64,000 nt of DNA from Girardinichthys multiradiatus. Lineage: Eukaryota > Chordata > Actinopteri > Cyprinodontiformes > Goodeidae. Of the stretch, positions 12,655 to 24,529 are shown piece by piece. The position numbers and the translations under genes were made by a program. The DNA lies in assembly GCF_021462225.1 (NCBI RefSeq), contig NC_061816.1, positions 14,967,390-15,031,389 of the forward strand. Reading direction: 5' to 3'. The notes below the pieces were generated by a model. The model saw only the letters and a list, made by a program, of their open reading frames with translations. It did not search any database and had not been told where the DNA came from. How positions within the stretch are numbered: position 1 is the stretch's first letter; each line of letters begins with the position of its first letter.

Positions 12655-13381
12655 GGTTTGACCGGCAGGTGCAGGGTCTACAACTGCGGCTCGTTAAGGC
12701 TCATCAGGAGGAACTCAAAGAGGAGCTGGTTCCCTGACAGAGATGGCAGATTGTTTTGCTCACGAGTGGTATTCAGGCTCCCATCTCTTTGTTTTCCTTG
12801 CTCCTAGAAGCTCTAACACTAACCTCTTTTATCTTCCCTGGCAGAAACCAGATCCCTTTGTTAATGTCTGAGTCCTGGACTCCAGTAATCCGCTTCCTGG
12901 TTCCTAGCATCTGTGTGAAGAACATGTTCTTGGATCCCTCTCCTCCTCTCTGCTGCTGCTCAGTCACCTCTGGTAACTGCTATTAGAAGCCTTACCTCTG
13001 CCTCTGCTCCAGTCACCTGCTTGTCTACCCTCCATTGAGTCATTGCTCACCATCTCCCACCTGCAAGGAAATAAGGACAAAACATAACATGACCACCATA
13101 CATCAAACTCCTGTCAACATTAGGACCTATGGATAGACTTATCTTCACCATGAATATCAGCTATCTTTGCCTCAGTAAGTCCTGCTCAATTAATATCAAC
13201 CTATTACTTATCATCTCCATAACTTTATCTAATGACTTACCTCTTCTCCTTGTTCCAACCTTGAACCCGGTCCAGAAACCTGCAGAATATCATTTGTGTT
13301 TGCATTATACTATAAATCCTTTTCTGAACTTTCAGTGCTGTGTCAGTAATTGCAGCATGGTTTATATTCTAAACCATGACA
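12655..13381 (+). repeat. T/C-rich dispersed repeat, diverged copy
   Basis: T/C-rich on the plus strand and ending in aaaccatgaca. It is clearly alike to 40228-40907: both carry a tcaggaggaactcaaagagg-like segment, then agatggcagattgtt, then gtggta-tcaggc, then a long C/T-rich body with ctgtctaccctcca, and both end in catgaca. By its TGACA end and composition it appears to belong with the family at 27045, 33035 and 62255. Its 5' boundary and target duplication are not visible, so membership is inferred. Confidence 0.55.
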
Positions 13382-13904
13382 CCATGAGTACTAATACAAA
13401 TATTTTGATCCAAAACAGATACTTTAATATGGTGGATTGTAGATGATATATACAACAGACAGGCTGTTAGCGTTCCTGTAGCTGGAGGGCATCAATTAGC
13501 TCAGTGTCAAGCAGTGAGACTGTGACCTCTTTCTCTGTCTGCTTGCTCTGATCTTAGGCAAGTTTTGAACTACAGTATCCTGGCAAAAAGGCAGTCTGTT
13601 ATTTTGTGTGCATGAGAGAAATAAACTGTAGTTTATGATTTATGATAACCCAAAAAATCTGATGTTCTAGCACCATTTAATATTTTTTGTATTTGCACTG
13701 CATACATTTACATCTACATACATGTATAAACCAACAAATCAGATTTGATTTGTCATTCAATTTTCATCCCACACAAACTAACAAAACATGCTTTACATCT
13801 GGTAATAGCAAACCTAAAGAAGACAGTATCAAATTAAGTGAGCTAAACATTTTTGAAAGGAACATAAAATAATTAATGAGGAACAGAAATGTTACATACG
13901 CAAC
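13382..13904. other. Unassigned non-coding stretch
   Basis: AT-rich sequence between the T/C-rich repeat and the LINE reverse transcriptase. Nothing recognised. Confidence 0.45.
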
Positions 13905-14414
13905 ATGTTCCTAACACATGGAAAGATGGTGTTGTTGTACCTAAATCCAATTTTTATTTTAGACCTGTAGCTTTAATCTAAGTTTTATTAAAAATAATAA
14001 AAATTTTAATCAGATGTGAGATTTTAAAGTAGACTGAGAATCTTTTAGATCCTATGCAGTTTGCATACAAGTCGCACAGAGGAGTGGAGGATGCAACTCT
14101 CACTCTGCTGAACCTACTTTTTAAACAATTAGATTTTTTTGGGACACATGCCAATACAATACAATTGAACTGCTCATTTTAATTTGAAGGCTCCACAAAC
14201 ACTTTGATTTAAGTAATAATTTGCTGGGATGGATTTTGGATTTTTCTTTACAAACAGGACAGAGTGTGAGAGTTAACTGTGTCTCAGATTTTAAATACAC
14301 TTCAACTGGGTCACCTCAAGACTGTGTGCTATCACCTCTACTTTTATTCTGTATATAAACATGTCAGAGCAGATATAACAATAGATTTATTATAACGTAT
14401 GCTGATGATTGTGT
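13905..14414 (+). pseudogene. LINE reverse transcriptase, first part (through YADD)
   Basis: Broken reading frames give, in order, VPNTWKDGVVVP, FRPVAL, DPMQFAYKSHRGVEDATLTL, a TGSPQ-CVLSPLL segment and YADDC. These are successive reverse transcriptase motifs of fish CR1/L2/Rex1-type LINEs. YADD holds the catalytic Asp pair that binds metal during cDNA synthesis. Several stops and frameshifts show long decay. The frame is cut at 14414, right after YADDCV, by an LTR insertion and resumes at 15833. Joining 14414 to 15833 restores the expected in-frame VVGLL continuation. Confidence 0.85.
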
Positions 14415-15828
14415 TGTAGATTCTGATTATAAATATTTATCAAAAATTATAATAAAAAAATCATAATTCAGAATAAATAAATTCTAACCATAAAGCATTT
14501 TTTTACGAATAGAGATCAGAGATACTGTGGTCGTGTCATTATTGGGCTCACAGCACTTAATAATTACAATTAGCTCATTTCCATTAGATGTCAGTGTGTT
14601 ATCAACTGTTTTACCGAATAGTGTGGAACACTAACCTTACATAGACAGATAATCACTCTTATACAAAATAAACAACCGCTGTCTCTTTATCCATGTGAAA
14701 ATTTATTAAAGAAAATAATTCTATAAAAGGGGTACATTAATATAAGGATGTGTGCTGAGGGTAGATGGTGATCAAACCAGCAGTTTATGGACTGAGTGGA
14801 AATGGATCAAAGCCACTTGGAATATCGAAAAAACACAAATAGTCGGAGGCAAAGAGTTTCCACATAGGCAGCACCTTTGGGACCGGCTTAGCTCTTTATC
14901 TGCTAACAGAGCTACTCCAGCATGCAGTCATAAAACCCCAAGGCAGGAAATCAGTGAAACACAAAAGGCCATAAACTGTGAAACAATGGAAACACGATGC
15001 TCAGTTCACAGCCTCAGTCTGTTTTAAAGTCCACTTTAACTCCAAACTGGGTCAGCGCTTAGTTGATCAAAACATGGTACACACGCACCGGTATTCAAAG
15101 TTTGCTGATCGCAGCCATGCTTCGCATTCCAACAATATTCAAAAGCAATCACAGTTCAGAATAAACATTTCAAAATTGCATGCAACAAGTTAATACCTTG
15201 GATTAACTAATGGTGATCCTAGGTCACCTTAAGTACATGCCTCACCCTGCCCAGACTAGAGACCAAAAATAGAAAACAAAACGAGTTTACTTGGTGGCCT
15301 CTGGAAAAGGGGTGCTGGTGAGTGGGCCTCCTTCAAGGAAGGGGTGAAGTTATAGGCAGCAAGTGCCGCATGTCCGCAAACACTCTAAACGGTCACCTTC
15401 TCCTCTTTCGTCCAAACTGGGGAAAATATGATGCACTGTTGCAGTTCACTGAAACACAAGGACGAAACTTGTCTCCTTGGGGAACCCTCTGTGGGTTTTC
15501 ACCTTCATCGGGGTATGATGGTCTTTGATCGGGATGTGGATCTTCTTTTCTTCTTATATTAGACAGATTTCCAGCTTTTTAAGGTCTTCCGGGAATGGCC
15601 GGTGTGGAGGAAAATTAGACCCACCTGCAAGCTTTTATTACTCCAGATATCACCTCGGACCATAGTCTTAGCACACTACAGCTGGAAATGGCAAGGGCAG
15701 AGCATTTTGCAAGCCCTTATAAAGCTCACCTCCAGTGATGTCAGAGTCACGACGCCTGTTGAGCTGTGATGCATGCTGGGAGGTGTAGTAGTAGTTAGTT
15801 TCCGGTCAAAATGGGCAAAGACCCAACA
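14415..15828 (-). mobile_element. Solo LTR inserted into LINE reverse transcriptase
   Basis: On the minus strand this 1414 bp block starts TGTTGGGTC and ends TCTACA, giving TG...CA ends. It is flanked by GTGT (14411-14414) and CTGT (15829-15832), a 4 bp target duplication with one change. The LINE frame continues exactly across it. It contains AATAAA-type signals (agtaataaaagc about 205 bases in, ctttaataaattttc near the end) and no coding region. These traits fit a solo LTR of a retrovirus-like element left by LTR-LTR recombination. Family not identified; it is not the same LTR as 20501-21659, although both start TGTTGGG. Confidence 0.75.
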
Positions 15829-15832
15829 CTGT

Positions 15833-16263
15833 TGTTGTTGGTCTGCTCCAAAAAATCAAAACCAGCTGTGGTCTGGTGATGGTGTGAAGAGAATTATCTT
15901 CATCTTAATACAGATAAGACTAAAGGCATGATTATTGCTTTTAGTAGTAAACCTCACAAGTATAAAGTCACTTTTATCAAAGACCAGGCTATTAAGAGTA
16001 TGTATTTTCACAAATAGATGGGGACTCTTTTGAAAGACAAATTGAATATTGAAGCCAACTGAGGCAGTGTGCAAAAAGTCACATCAGCACCTCTTCTGCC
16101 TGATGAAACTCTGTCATTTTAATAATGACCAAACCAAAATTACCCTTTTTTTAATCATGCTTTCATAAAATTAGTTTTATCCTTTTCCTTGGTGTCATTG
16201 TTTGGTCTTACAACTTTGAAAAACAGGAGCCCCTTTAGCAAGTTGACTTTCATCTCTTCACAG
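15833..16263 (+). pseudogene. LINE reverse transcriptase, second part
   Basis: Continues the LINE of 13905-14414 after the LTR. Frames give VGLL, then WCEENYLHLNTDKTKGMII and KPHKY (thumb-side motifs after YADD), then a decayed stretch resembling KLCHFNNDQTK. Homology fades at about 16260, where the short LTR of an endogenous retrovirus begins. The LINE's own 3' end may be the tail at 22080-22150, pushed away by later insertions; that link is inference. Confidence 0.75.
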
Positions 16264-16526
16264 TGTTGTGGAATTTTCTTACCAAAGTGGGTAGAAGTTG
16301 ACTCATAACAAGAGAAAATCCAGACTTTGTCTTTATAAGTTTTATTCAAAGGCATTCAGCATTTGAAGACCCTGACACTGAGGTTAGTCAGTGAAACAGA
16401 GCCCCGATCAAAAGTTACACACAGTATTTATACCAAATGCTTGCTTACTGCAAGAATTTCCATTACAACTCCTTTCTTCTGATTACAAGATAATCACAAC
16501 TAAAGGAAAATTCTTCAAAACCATCA
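16264..16526 (-). mobile_element. Short LTR of an endogenous retrovirus-like element
   Basis: On the minus strand a purine tract (gagagggg) is followed by TGATGGTTTTGAAG, then a TATA-like ggtataaatactg, then a polyadenylation signal (ttgaataaaac), ending ggtaagaaaattccaca. This is the order expected for a short 3' LTR with promoter, poly(A) signal and U5. It lies directly downstream of env-like sequence in the same orientation, where a 3' LTR should sit. Exact ends are uncertain by a few bases (TG at 16264 or 16267 on the plus strand). No matching 5' LTR copy was found. Confidence 0.6.
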
Positions 16527-17227
16527 CCCCTCTCAGCTAACAGATAATCCAAAGCCATTCTATTTGCAAACTCATCGTTCTAATAGCTTAGGCTGATTGA
16601 ATCATAAGTTGTGACCGTAGGTGGTAAATGAGCTAGATAAAATACTCCAGACCAATTAGCAGGCAGATACAGATATGATCTGCTTCCACACATCCAACCC
16701 ATGTTCTGAGGACATGAGTACCCATCTCATAAAGGAAAAGTAACAAAAACCCTGGTTAATTTACCTGCCTGGCCATACAACTAACCTCCATCCGGTAAGG
16801 CTATAAGATTAAGAGTTAACACAAAGGGATCTGGAGCCAAAGATTCTGAAATAGTGTAAGGAGTAGTTCTGATAGGAAATTTATGTCTGTTGATTAAAGC
16901 ACATAAAACAGATATAATAGCTTCGCAACCTACTGTCTTCCCAAGGAAATAAGGTCTACTTTCCTCCTGTGTAATACAAATATCTGGACCTTTAATCGGA
17001 TTTCTAATACCCCGAATTCTATAAAGAGTTCCCGTAGACGCGCACGTTAAATTAATCTCACTAGAAAATCTACTAACATTTCTGCTTTCCCTTACAGTAT
17101 AATTCCTCACCCAAGGAAAAATGACCTCCACCAACCTGTTACCTGGAAAGAAAGTAGCTAGAGTATAAGCAGTATCAATAGGAACAGGTACTAAAAATGG
17201 TTGATCATTAATAACACGTGGAATCAA
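16527..17227 (-). pseudogene. Endogenous retrovirus envelope remnant
   Basis: A 148-codon minus-strand frame (16781-17227) is followed in broken frames by sequence reading CGSRSYLYLPANWSG and then FANRMALDYLLAE. The last phrase resembles the transmembrane-subunit ectodomain of retroviral Env proteins, where the ALDYLLAE heptad region follows the fusion segment. In living retroviruses Env binds the receptor and fuses membranes; this copy is fragmentary, has stops and ends abruptly against the purine tract, so it lacks the membrane anchor. Surface-subunit assignment for the longer frame is inferred from its position. No other family fits better. Confidence 0.6.
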
Positions 17228-18262
17228 ACAACAAACAGCAACTGTCGTTTCTTATCTTCCTCACAGTTTGATGCATCTGTTGCCACCAAACATTATCAGC
17301 ATGATCATGGTAGTCAGAGAAGTGATGAATCTCTCTTCGAATCCGCTGATGAGTATTATTAGCATAATTCCTCAGATTAGCCATACATTATCTTTGCTGC
17401 ACCTTTTCCCAAATGAACACAAAAGTTATAAAAATACTTGCATTACCAATCATTAGCATCAGAACAGACCATCTTCCATATAGCTGCATCGTGACCTTGA
17501 AGTGGAATGTCCTTTCTTCTGGTACTGAAAGCAAACAGTTTTTTTTCAAAGAAAACAAATTATAAACACAACTTAAAAAAAAAAAACTAAAATCCTGCTG
17601 CCTTTCCTGAGTGGCTTCAAGCTGTGCTGTTACCAGTCTGGTACAGGTGGGCGGTCGTAGGAAGCTCTTCTAGAAATATATTTAGAAACAGGAACTCTAA
17701 CCTGCTGGAAGTTAGGCTTCCATAGTCCAACTAAACAGTGGAAATGAACACATTCAAATTTGTAATAATACCATAATGATAGATATCAAGCAATAAACAT
17801 GAAAGTTAGATAAAAGCATCCGAGATTTCCTCCTCAGAGTCAGTTTCGCTGTCAAAGTGGGAGAAAAGAATTTGGCTGACCCTCACTGTCCAGGCAAAGG
17901 AGCCTAGTAGCCTCCAAATGTTAAGAAATTAAGGAGAATAAGCATCATGGCGCATTTTTGACTGTCTCTCTGTTGCAGACGTCGCCAGTCCATCATCCAG
18001 AGAAAGGTTATGTGCAAATGTGTAGAGGTCTTCCCTGTATGTTTTCCTAATGTGTCTCTCACTGTGGTGTGTGTGCAGTGAGGCAAATGACCTTATGATT
18101 TCTAACTTTCAGGCAATGCGATGGCCTTAAGTAGATTCTGAAATAACGTTGCACTGCCCAAGAGATTATTGTGAACAGTGTTCTTCAACCACCTCTTCAA
18201 TCACTCGCCAGTGATCAGCTTACAGTTCTTTGTCTTGTGGTGGTCCGCTGTCCTCACACCTT
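17228..18262. other. Decayed stretch inside the endogenous retrovirus
   Basis: Between the integrase and env remnants, in the position where the env start and leader would lie. No frame longer than about 60 codons and no motif recognised. Contains an A-run at about 17573-17586. Confidence 0.45.
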
Positions 18263-18735
18263 TCAGGCCGTAGATGATCCAGTTGGAAGATGACTTGTGT
18301 ACTGGAAGCCAAATGAAGCTGGAGGAGCTAGAGCTTTCCTGCAGCTTTCCTGGGTGACTAGTAGGATCTGATATGGGCCATTCCAGCACCTGGACTTCCT
18401 GTGTTTTCTCCTAAATTCTCTGAGCAGAATCCAGTTGCCAGGAATAAAGGACTGGAGGGTGGAAGTGGCTGTTTCTGGTAATGCAGCCTTCACCATCTGT
18501 GAAACTTGAGAAAACACAGTGGACAGGTTTTGACAGTAAAACAACATCCTATCTTCACACAAAGATGTGGAAGAAAATGATCTTGGCAATATACCCATGT
18601 CCAAATTAGGAGACCTGCCACACAGCACTTCAAAAGGACTGAGATTTGCCTGTGTCCTTTGTCTCAATCTCATATAAGTGAGAACAATAGGCAGAGCCTT
18701 CACAATGCTTGGCTAATTTTAATTTCAAAGTCCCA
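18263..18735 (-). pseudogene. Endogenous retrovirus integrase C-terminal remnant
   Basis: The 146-codon frame contains ALPIVLTYMRLRQRTQANLSP, then FEVLCGRSP, which is the end of the integrase catalytic core in gammaretrovirus-like elements. Next comes PGNWILLREFRRKHRKSRCW followed by NGPY, the C-terminal DNA-binding domain (GPF/GPY type). The homology extends upstream to about 18735 (NGTLKLKLAKHCE) in another frame. Zinc-binding and most catalytic residues are missing. It lies upstream of the env remnant in the same orientation, matching pol-env order. Integrase joins viral cDNA to host DNA in intact relatives; this fragment cannot. Confidence 0.8.
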
Positions 18736-20500
18736 TTCTCAAACCTAAGTGCTTAACTACATGAACTTCATCAAAACATCCAACAAAATCAAAAGAATTG
18801 ATCTTCTGACTCCACCTGGTATTCTAGCAGTGACCATCAGCTAAATATTCTGAATATCAAAAATGTGACATGATGTTTGAGGAAGGTCTGATTACAGGTC
18901 AATATTTCATAGTTTCAGAATACCCAAAAAGAATTTCAAAAATGGTCTAATCTGTGGAGATGTAAAATTTCACAAAAGAATCAACACCATAATTTCAGAG
19001 AGGTTTTCAGAATGTGGTCTTAGGGAGCTATGCACCATTTATATAAACAAAGTACAACGTTTCTCTCGCATTGTCACTAAGTCCTCACTGGAGGTCTGAG
19101 CTACCCTTTTCCCATGAGTGGTACAACTTTTGGAACCCCATGTTACTTTATTCTGACATTCCCCTCTTCTGGCGCAGGGTCCAACCCATGTGACAATCCA
19201 GCAAAAAGTTTAAAAACGTCTAGTAACCAGGATCACATTACATAGAACCAAAGAAATGAATTCTGACATAACTACGTGTTACTATGAATTTAACTAAAGC
19301 AACAAAGAAAATCCAGATGTTTTTAACTGTAATTCAGTTCCATTAACAACTAAACACAAACTTTAGTTATTCAGTTAATCAATGTCTCACTTAGAAATTA
19401 GTCACATATTATCCTGATTTGTCTTGTAAGAAGATGAGTATTAGATTAATGGACATCTAATGTAATTCAGATGCATAATCCCTACAAATTCGAATCTAAT
19501 ACATAATTCCCACCAAGTATAAAGTCATGACTCGGATTCTTTATCAAAAATATTTTCCTTACTTTTGCATATCTTGAATTGTCAGCTAGCTTAATGGTAC
19601 CAGGGAAACTTCCAATCTAATAAATCACCAATGATTCTGTATGCAAAACTAATTCTTCAAACTAGTTTAAACTATTTCACTAACCTTTTAATAGTAAAAC
19701 ACATAAATCTAAAAGTCATGCTACATAAAAAAAAACATGTTACTAAGGCAACAATCACTACAAGCATTTTGATTCTATTGTCTCTTAAACAATGTTAAAA
19801 CTCAGGAAGGGAGGTGCTGAGCGTTTCCATGACAGCAAAGGTGTGAACCAACCTGGTAGGTGGGCGGAGTAAGGCAGAACTAACCTCTGATTGGCAGCCT
19901 ATGGGCGGACCCACAGTTTCTTCATTCCAACCCATCTTAGTGAACCTTAAACTACAAAACTGTTAACATGCACCTACCTCAGAAACAAGCTGCTTCTTAA
20001 CTCTCCTGAAAACTCAAAGTTTAATCAATCTGGGATTTAGAAACATTATTCTAAACATGGATTATTGTTTCATGCAACATATAAACAAACATTCATTCCA
20101 ACAAAACAAAGACAAAACATCAAAGACAAACAAATGGCCAAATTTGAAGCTTCGAGAATTCAAAGATATTTTTAACAATCTCTTTTCAGAATATGTTTTC
20201 TCAGCCATATCTTTTAATGCTATAATTGATCAATTTTGTTATGACAATCTTCAGGATCCTTTTTTAAAAATGAGTTTACATAGTCCAAAAAGATCTCAAA
20301 GTATTTAGAAGCACAGCAACAGTTTTCTCTTAAATGAATCCAAATTCACTGATGCTGAAACCTTTTGCTAATTCTTTGTACTGTATCTCTGTAATAATAA
20401 CTACAATCCTGAGAGTTATTGTTATAATTCTCTTTTTGTTTGGCTCAATTTGATTGCAGCTGTATTCCAGAATTTCAGGTTAAATGCAAAGAAGTATTTC
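18736..20500. other. Unassigned stretch, possibly decayed retroviral sequence
   Basis: No gag, protease or reverse transcriptase could be read here, although a minus-strand provirus would need them. Two hints exist on the minus strand: a purine tract (ccagaagagggg, 19161-19172) followed at once by TGTCAGAATAAAG, like a polypurine tract plus LTR start, and a CCAAT-containing GC-richer patch at 19800-19930. Neither can be tied to a defined LTR. Confidence 0.4.
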
Positions 20501-21659
20501 TGCTGAATAAAACCAACCTTTTGGATGACTAATTATCAGCGGTGTCTCATTAGATGCCTTTATTTATTAAAACAATATTTAAAGAAATATTATTAAGGAA
20601 GTGGTCAAATATTCAAGGACATATTTTGGAAAAGAGCCAAATCTTTCTGGAGAAATGGGGCTTAAATATTCCCTAGCAGGCATGCACATGTTCTTAGCTT
20701 GTTAGCAGTGAAAGCTAACAAACGAAGCTGATAACCAGAATCAAACACACACCTTTTAAAATACCGTCAATAGAAGGGTTAAAATGCATAAGCGCGGATG
20801 GCGCGTTATGGCCGATCTTCTGTGTTTAAAATCACCCTTTGAATAAAGTTTGTCTTAACTTTAAAAACCCACAAATACAGAACACAACCTGATCACGTGT
20901 GCTGCAGATAGCCTGCTAGCACCAAGATAGCTGAGTTTCACACAAACAAAACCAAACTTCATAAAATGAAAAACATTTAGATAATTTCATCCTAAATATC
21001 TCTCTATTACTCTGCCCAAACCTAACCTCGTATGAACCGTGCTGACAAGTTGTCCGGGCGACGACGAAGTTTGATTGAAGAAAGATGTGTGAACAAAGGG
21101 TTAGCTTCCAGCTAACCTCCGGAGCAGTGGCTGGGCGGCCCGTTCTGTCAGCTGACCACACTGCACGTTACCACGGGATGCAGCCTCTGTTCTCCTCCTT
21201 TCAGACTGGGAAACTGCTCCACTCTGCGTTGTAGAGACAGCATATCTGCAGGGAACACAGCTTGCTTCTGTAGGCCTCAGAGAGAAAGTCAAGACAGGCT
21301 TATACCATAATTACCCCTTTTTATGAATGAATATACTGGATACACAGACAGCAATTCATTCGTACTTAACTTTGTGCATATGATTGATGATCGTATGACA
21401 CCCTTGGATCCAGTTGAAGAGTTATGTCTGTTTGCCAGCAAAGAGACTTTAGCGAGCTGCCACCCTCGCACAGAGTCTGGGTGGAAGAGATAGGATATAG
21501 CAAGAGCGGTGCTTTTATTTGGACAGTGACGTCACAGGAAGTCCGCAGTTACCCCGTTTCCTGGCTGTGCCGGATGTAGGTTAATGCAATTTATTTTGAA
21601 TGTTCCAGGAAAGTCTGTACTGGCCTTTCACGTTGTAACCATGGCTGTGGGTCCCAACA
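20501..21659 (-). mobile_element. Long LTR-like repeat, copy 1
   Basis: On the minus strand the block starts TGTTGGGACCC and ends TTTATTCAGCA. The same sequence, in the opposite orientation and diverged, lies at 59900-61371, and the two copies lose similarity at both of these points. The second copy starts TGCTG, forming a perfect short inverted repeat with the CAGCA end, as LTRs do. A ccaaataaaagc poly(A)-like signal sits about 165 bases in. No target duplication is visible, so it is either an old solo LTR or one LTR of a rearranged provirus. It is not the short LTR of the adjacent env remnant. Confidence 0.7.
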
Positions 21660-24340
21660 TAGTAAACATAAAAATTATAATGACTCTAAAACTTAAGCAT
21701 TGAAATAAATGTAAACCATCAGACTATCTTAAAATCTAAAACAACAGCAAGAGCAACACAGTCAATGAGATAAGACTATATAACTTATTTAAATTGTTAA
21801 ATATGTAAAAACAGAAATACAATTTTAATTAGTAACCTGTAAATATTTCTTAATGTTTTTTAAAGATCTTCTTTTTACATGTGCCCTAGCTTGACTTTGT
21901 GCTTCATCAAAGAAATTGAGTTGTGGTTAGGAAGTTGTTTCAGAATTAGCTAGTGCCATCTTTCTTTAACCTTCACGCACTAAAGTTAGCATAGTCAGGC
22001 TATTTTAGATTAATTATTATCTAATAATTCTTTGTGTACAGTTAAAGTAAAATATAATGATTAAGTGCCACAGGGTTCATTAGCCACAAGTTTTTTGTTT
22101 TTTTTTCCTGTTTCATTGTACTTTGTATAATGACAATAAAGAGTCCTCAAGTAGGTCCTGAGTTTGAACATTGCCATAACATTATTTGTATATTTTACCA
22201 CCTTTTTATTTCACTTTTTGTCTCAAGTAAATGGTTTAGCAAAGTTTGATCAGGTCATTGTGCAGTTCAAAATGTCAGGCTGTGAACTGGATCACAATTT
22301 GTAGCCAAATGTTTGCTCAAAAGAACCCAAGATCTACCCCATCGGTAAAAATCCAGCAGTGTTTGAAGTATACAAAAAGTGATGATGCTAAGAGAGTTAC
22401 TATTATGGGTAAGCTATTAAACTATTAACTTTTTCACAGAACCTCAATTAAAAATTCAGAACTATTTCTTTAAATATAGAAGGCTCTGCTCATTTTAATC
22501 AAAAACATGAACTCTCCATAATTAGACAGGCTTGAATGAGTGAGAACCCACTTGCCGATTAGTACGGCTTAGACAATAATGAAAACAGTGAGGGAAGATC
22601 AAAGGCCATGGCAAAGGTCCTCAACTCCAAACAATCCACTTTCATGTTTCCCGTGATATGGGAAATCAATTATGCTCGTAGTGAATAAAGTGCAATTGTG
22701 TGACTGCTTTGATCATTCCGGATGTCAAAAGTCTCCATCATGGTTGTGTACATAAATTAGAATCATAAAAAAAACAAAAAACTTAAGGGCAACATGCCCT
22801 CTTTGCTCCCTGAACTTGAACACGTTGCACTCTTAGTCCCTCAAATTTAAATCGCATTTGCATAATTATGTGGCCCAACATACAGGTTAAGCATCCAATT
22901 TTCTAATGAGTTAGCACTGCACTGTTTCCATTAGCATTCTTAGTGGAATTCCACAAGAGCATCCCACAATCTCTGTATGATTGAGCTTTGTTATCATTAA
23001 TGTGATGTACACTTTCTGGACTATTTTAGTGCACTCAACCCGAGGAGAGCTGCAACCTCCACTATGACTAATAGGATGACACAATACATGCAAACACCAT
23101 ACATGTGTCATTAATATGGTATGTTCCAAACAGCCATTATTTATTTCTTGGGCTAGTGTCTTGTAGGCTCATTTTGATAACTCCCTATTGATAAAAACAG
23201 TGGCTTCAAGAAAAGAAGTACAAAAAATAACCAGAACAAATATGATCAACAGCTTGTATTGTGGTACATGTCAAGCTCATGTCTGTAAATCAAGACTGAA
23301 GCCCTTACTCAGTGAGGGCTCATTTCATAATCATTACTGCCAACACCTGTGGTTCTCATTGGAGGGGTATGTGTGGGTGGGTGAGGGGTGAAACATCTAA
23401 ATCTGTGAGAGATCTGACCTGAATTTACAACAGGCTGAATGGTAAACACCAGCTCTGTTCAGCCCTGATACTGTGTTGAAAGTCACAATTTGATGTGCTC
23501 CGCTGACTCACTGACACCTCATGATGGGCTTTGTCTGTGCACTGATTTGCTTGCTTCAGGATGTTCCCACTTTAAAATTCTTACATGTTTATCCAGCCTC
23601 GACTGCTCCATCGTCCTGTCTTCAGAAAGAATGTTGAATTTTGTGTTTGAAATACTTCATAAATGTGCAACACCAGTTTGAGAGGCTGCATTCTGTTGCC
23701 TGCACTGTAACAACTAATTAAATCCATCAGGAATATTTCTGACACCTTGTTAAATCCATGCAATGCATAATTAAAGCCCCTTTGGGGGCAAAAGGGGTCC
23801 AATTTATATATTAGAATTAATCTGGTATTTGTCAGTTTCTGAAGCCCCTTTAGAACCTCCGTGAGTGATGGGGTCTGTATGGCTTTATCAGTTTCTCATT
23901 TTGTAGTGGAGAAATTGTGGCCCAATCTTTTTTGTTGTTGTTGCTTCATTTCATTCCAGAACTTTTCAGGTAACACAACTGCATTTCAATGAGGTAGTGG
24001 TCAGGACTCAATCAAACAATTTTTAATAAAGGATGGTTTCATCAAAAATTTTAAGTTCTGCAACAATGCAGACAGATGATTATGTAGAACATACACTATG
24101 GAATGATGGAATTGTATTGATAGAATTAATTACAATAGGTCATTATTATTGCAGATGCACATAGCTGAATTACTTAAAAGTATATTTCTCTGAAAAATCT
24201 ATCCCTCAGTAACGATATTGTTCAACTACTGGTCAGTAAATAAGTATCAGGGACAATGAAACAATGTGTTCCAGTCAAATTAGACCAAAAATGCAACTTT
24301 TTGACCTAAATGAAAACACTATCTGTGGTAGAGCACTAAC
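21660..24340. other. Unassigned non-coding stretch
   Basis: No gene recognised. The patch at 22105-22150 (ttgtactttgtataatgaca, then ataaagagtc) looks like the 3' end of a fish LINE and may be the end of the LINE whose reverse transcriptase is at 13905-16263. The rest holds only short chance frames. Confidence 0.45.
22080..22150 (+). mobile_element. Possible LINE 3' tail
   Basis: Ends in tgacaataaagagtcctc after a tttgtataa phrase, which is the common 3' end pattern of fish L2/CR1/Rex1-type LINEs. No coding part is adjacent. Orientation matches the LINE at 13905-16263. Confidence 0.4.
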
Positions 24341-24354
24341 ACTGCACATTAACC

Positions 24355-24500
24355 TGAACTCAGCATCCCTAAAGGGAAACATGGTTGTGGCAGTATCATG
24401 CAGTGGGAATGCTTTTCTTTAGCAGGATACAGGGAATCTGGTTAGATGATGGATGCACTTACATATATGGGGCAATAATGGAAGAAAGGCTGTTGGATCT
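24355..24500 (+). mobile_element. Tc1-like transposase remnant
   Basis: Degraded coding text resembling the region between the first and second catalytic Asp of Tc1-like transposases: aacatggttgtggcagtatc, then atgcagtgggaatgcttttc, corresponding to KHGGGSIMLWGCF in intact relatives. About 145 bp survive, with stops and indels. No terminal repeats are visible. Confidence 0.65.
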
Positions 24501-24525
24501 ATATATATATACACACACACACACA
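24501..24525. repeat. (TA)n(CA)n microsatellite
   Basis: Five TA units run into seven AC units. It lies between two Tc1 remnants. Confidence 0.9.
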
Positions 24526-24529
24526 ACCG

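Noticed and set aside
12655..12740. A possible last exon: pyrimidine tract, AG, then an open coiled-coil-like stretch (RLVKAHQEELKEEL) ending in a stop
   Set aside because: The same sequence recurs, diverged, at 40228-40285 and is followed in both places by the same T/C-rich body, so it belongs to a dispersed repeat.
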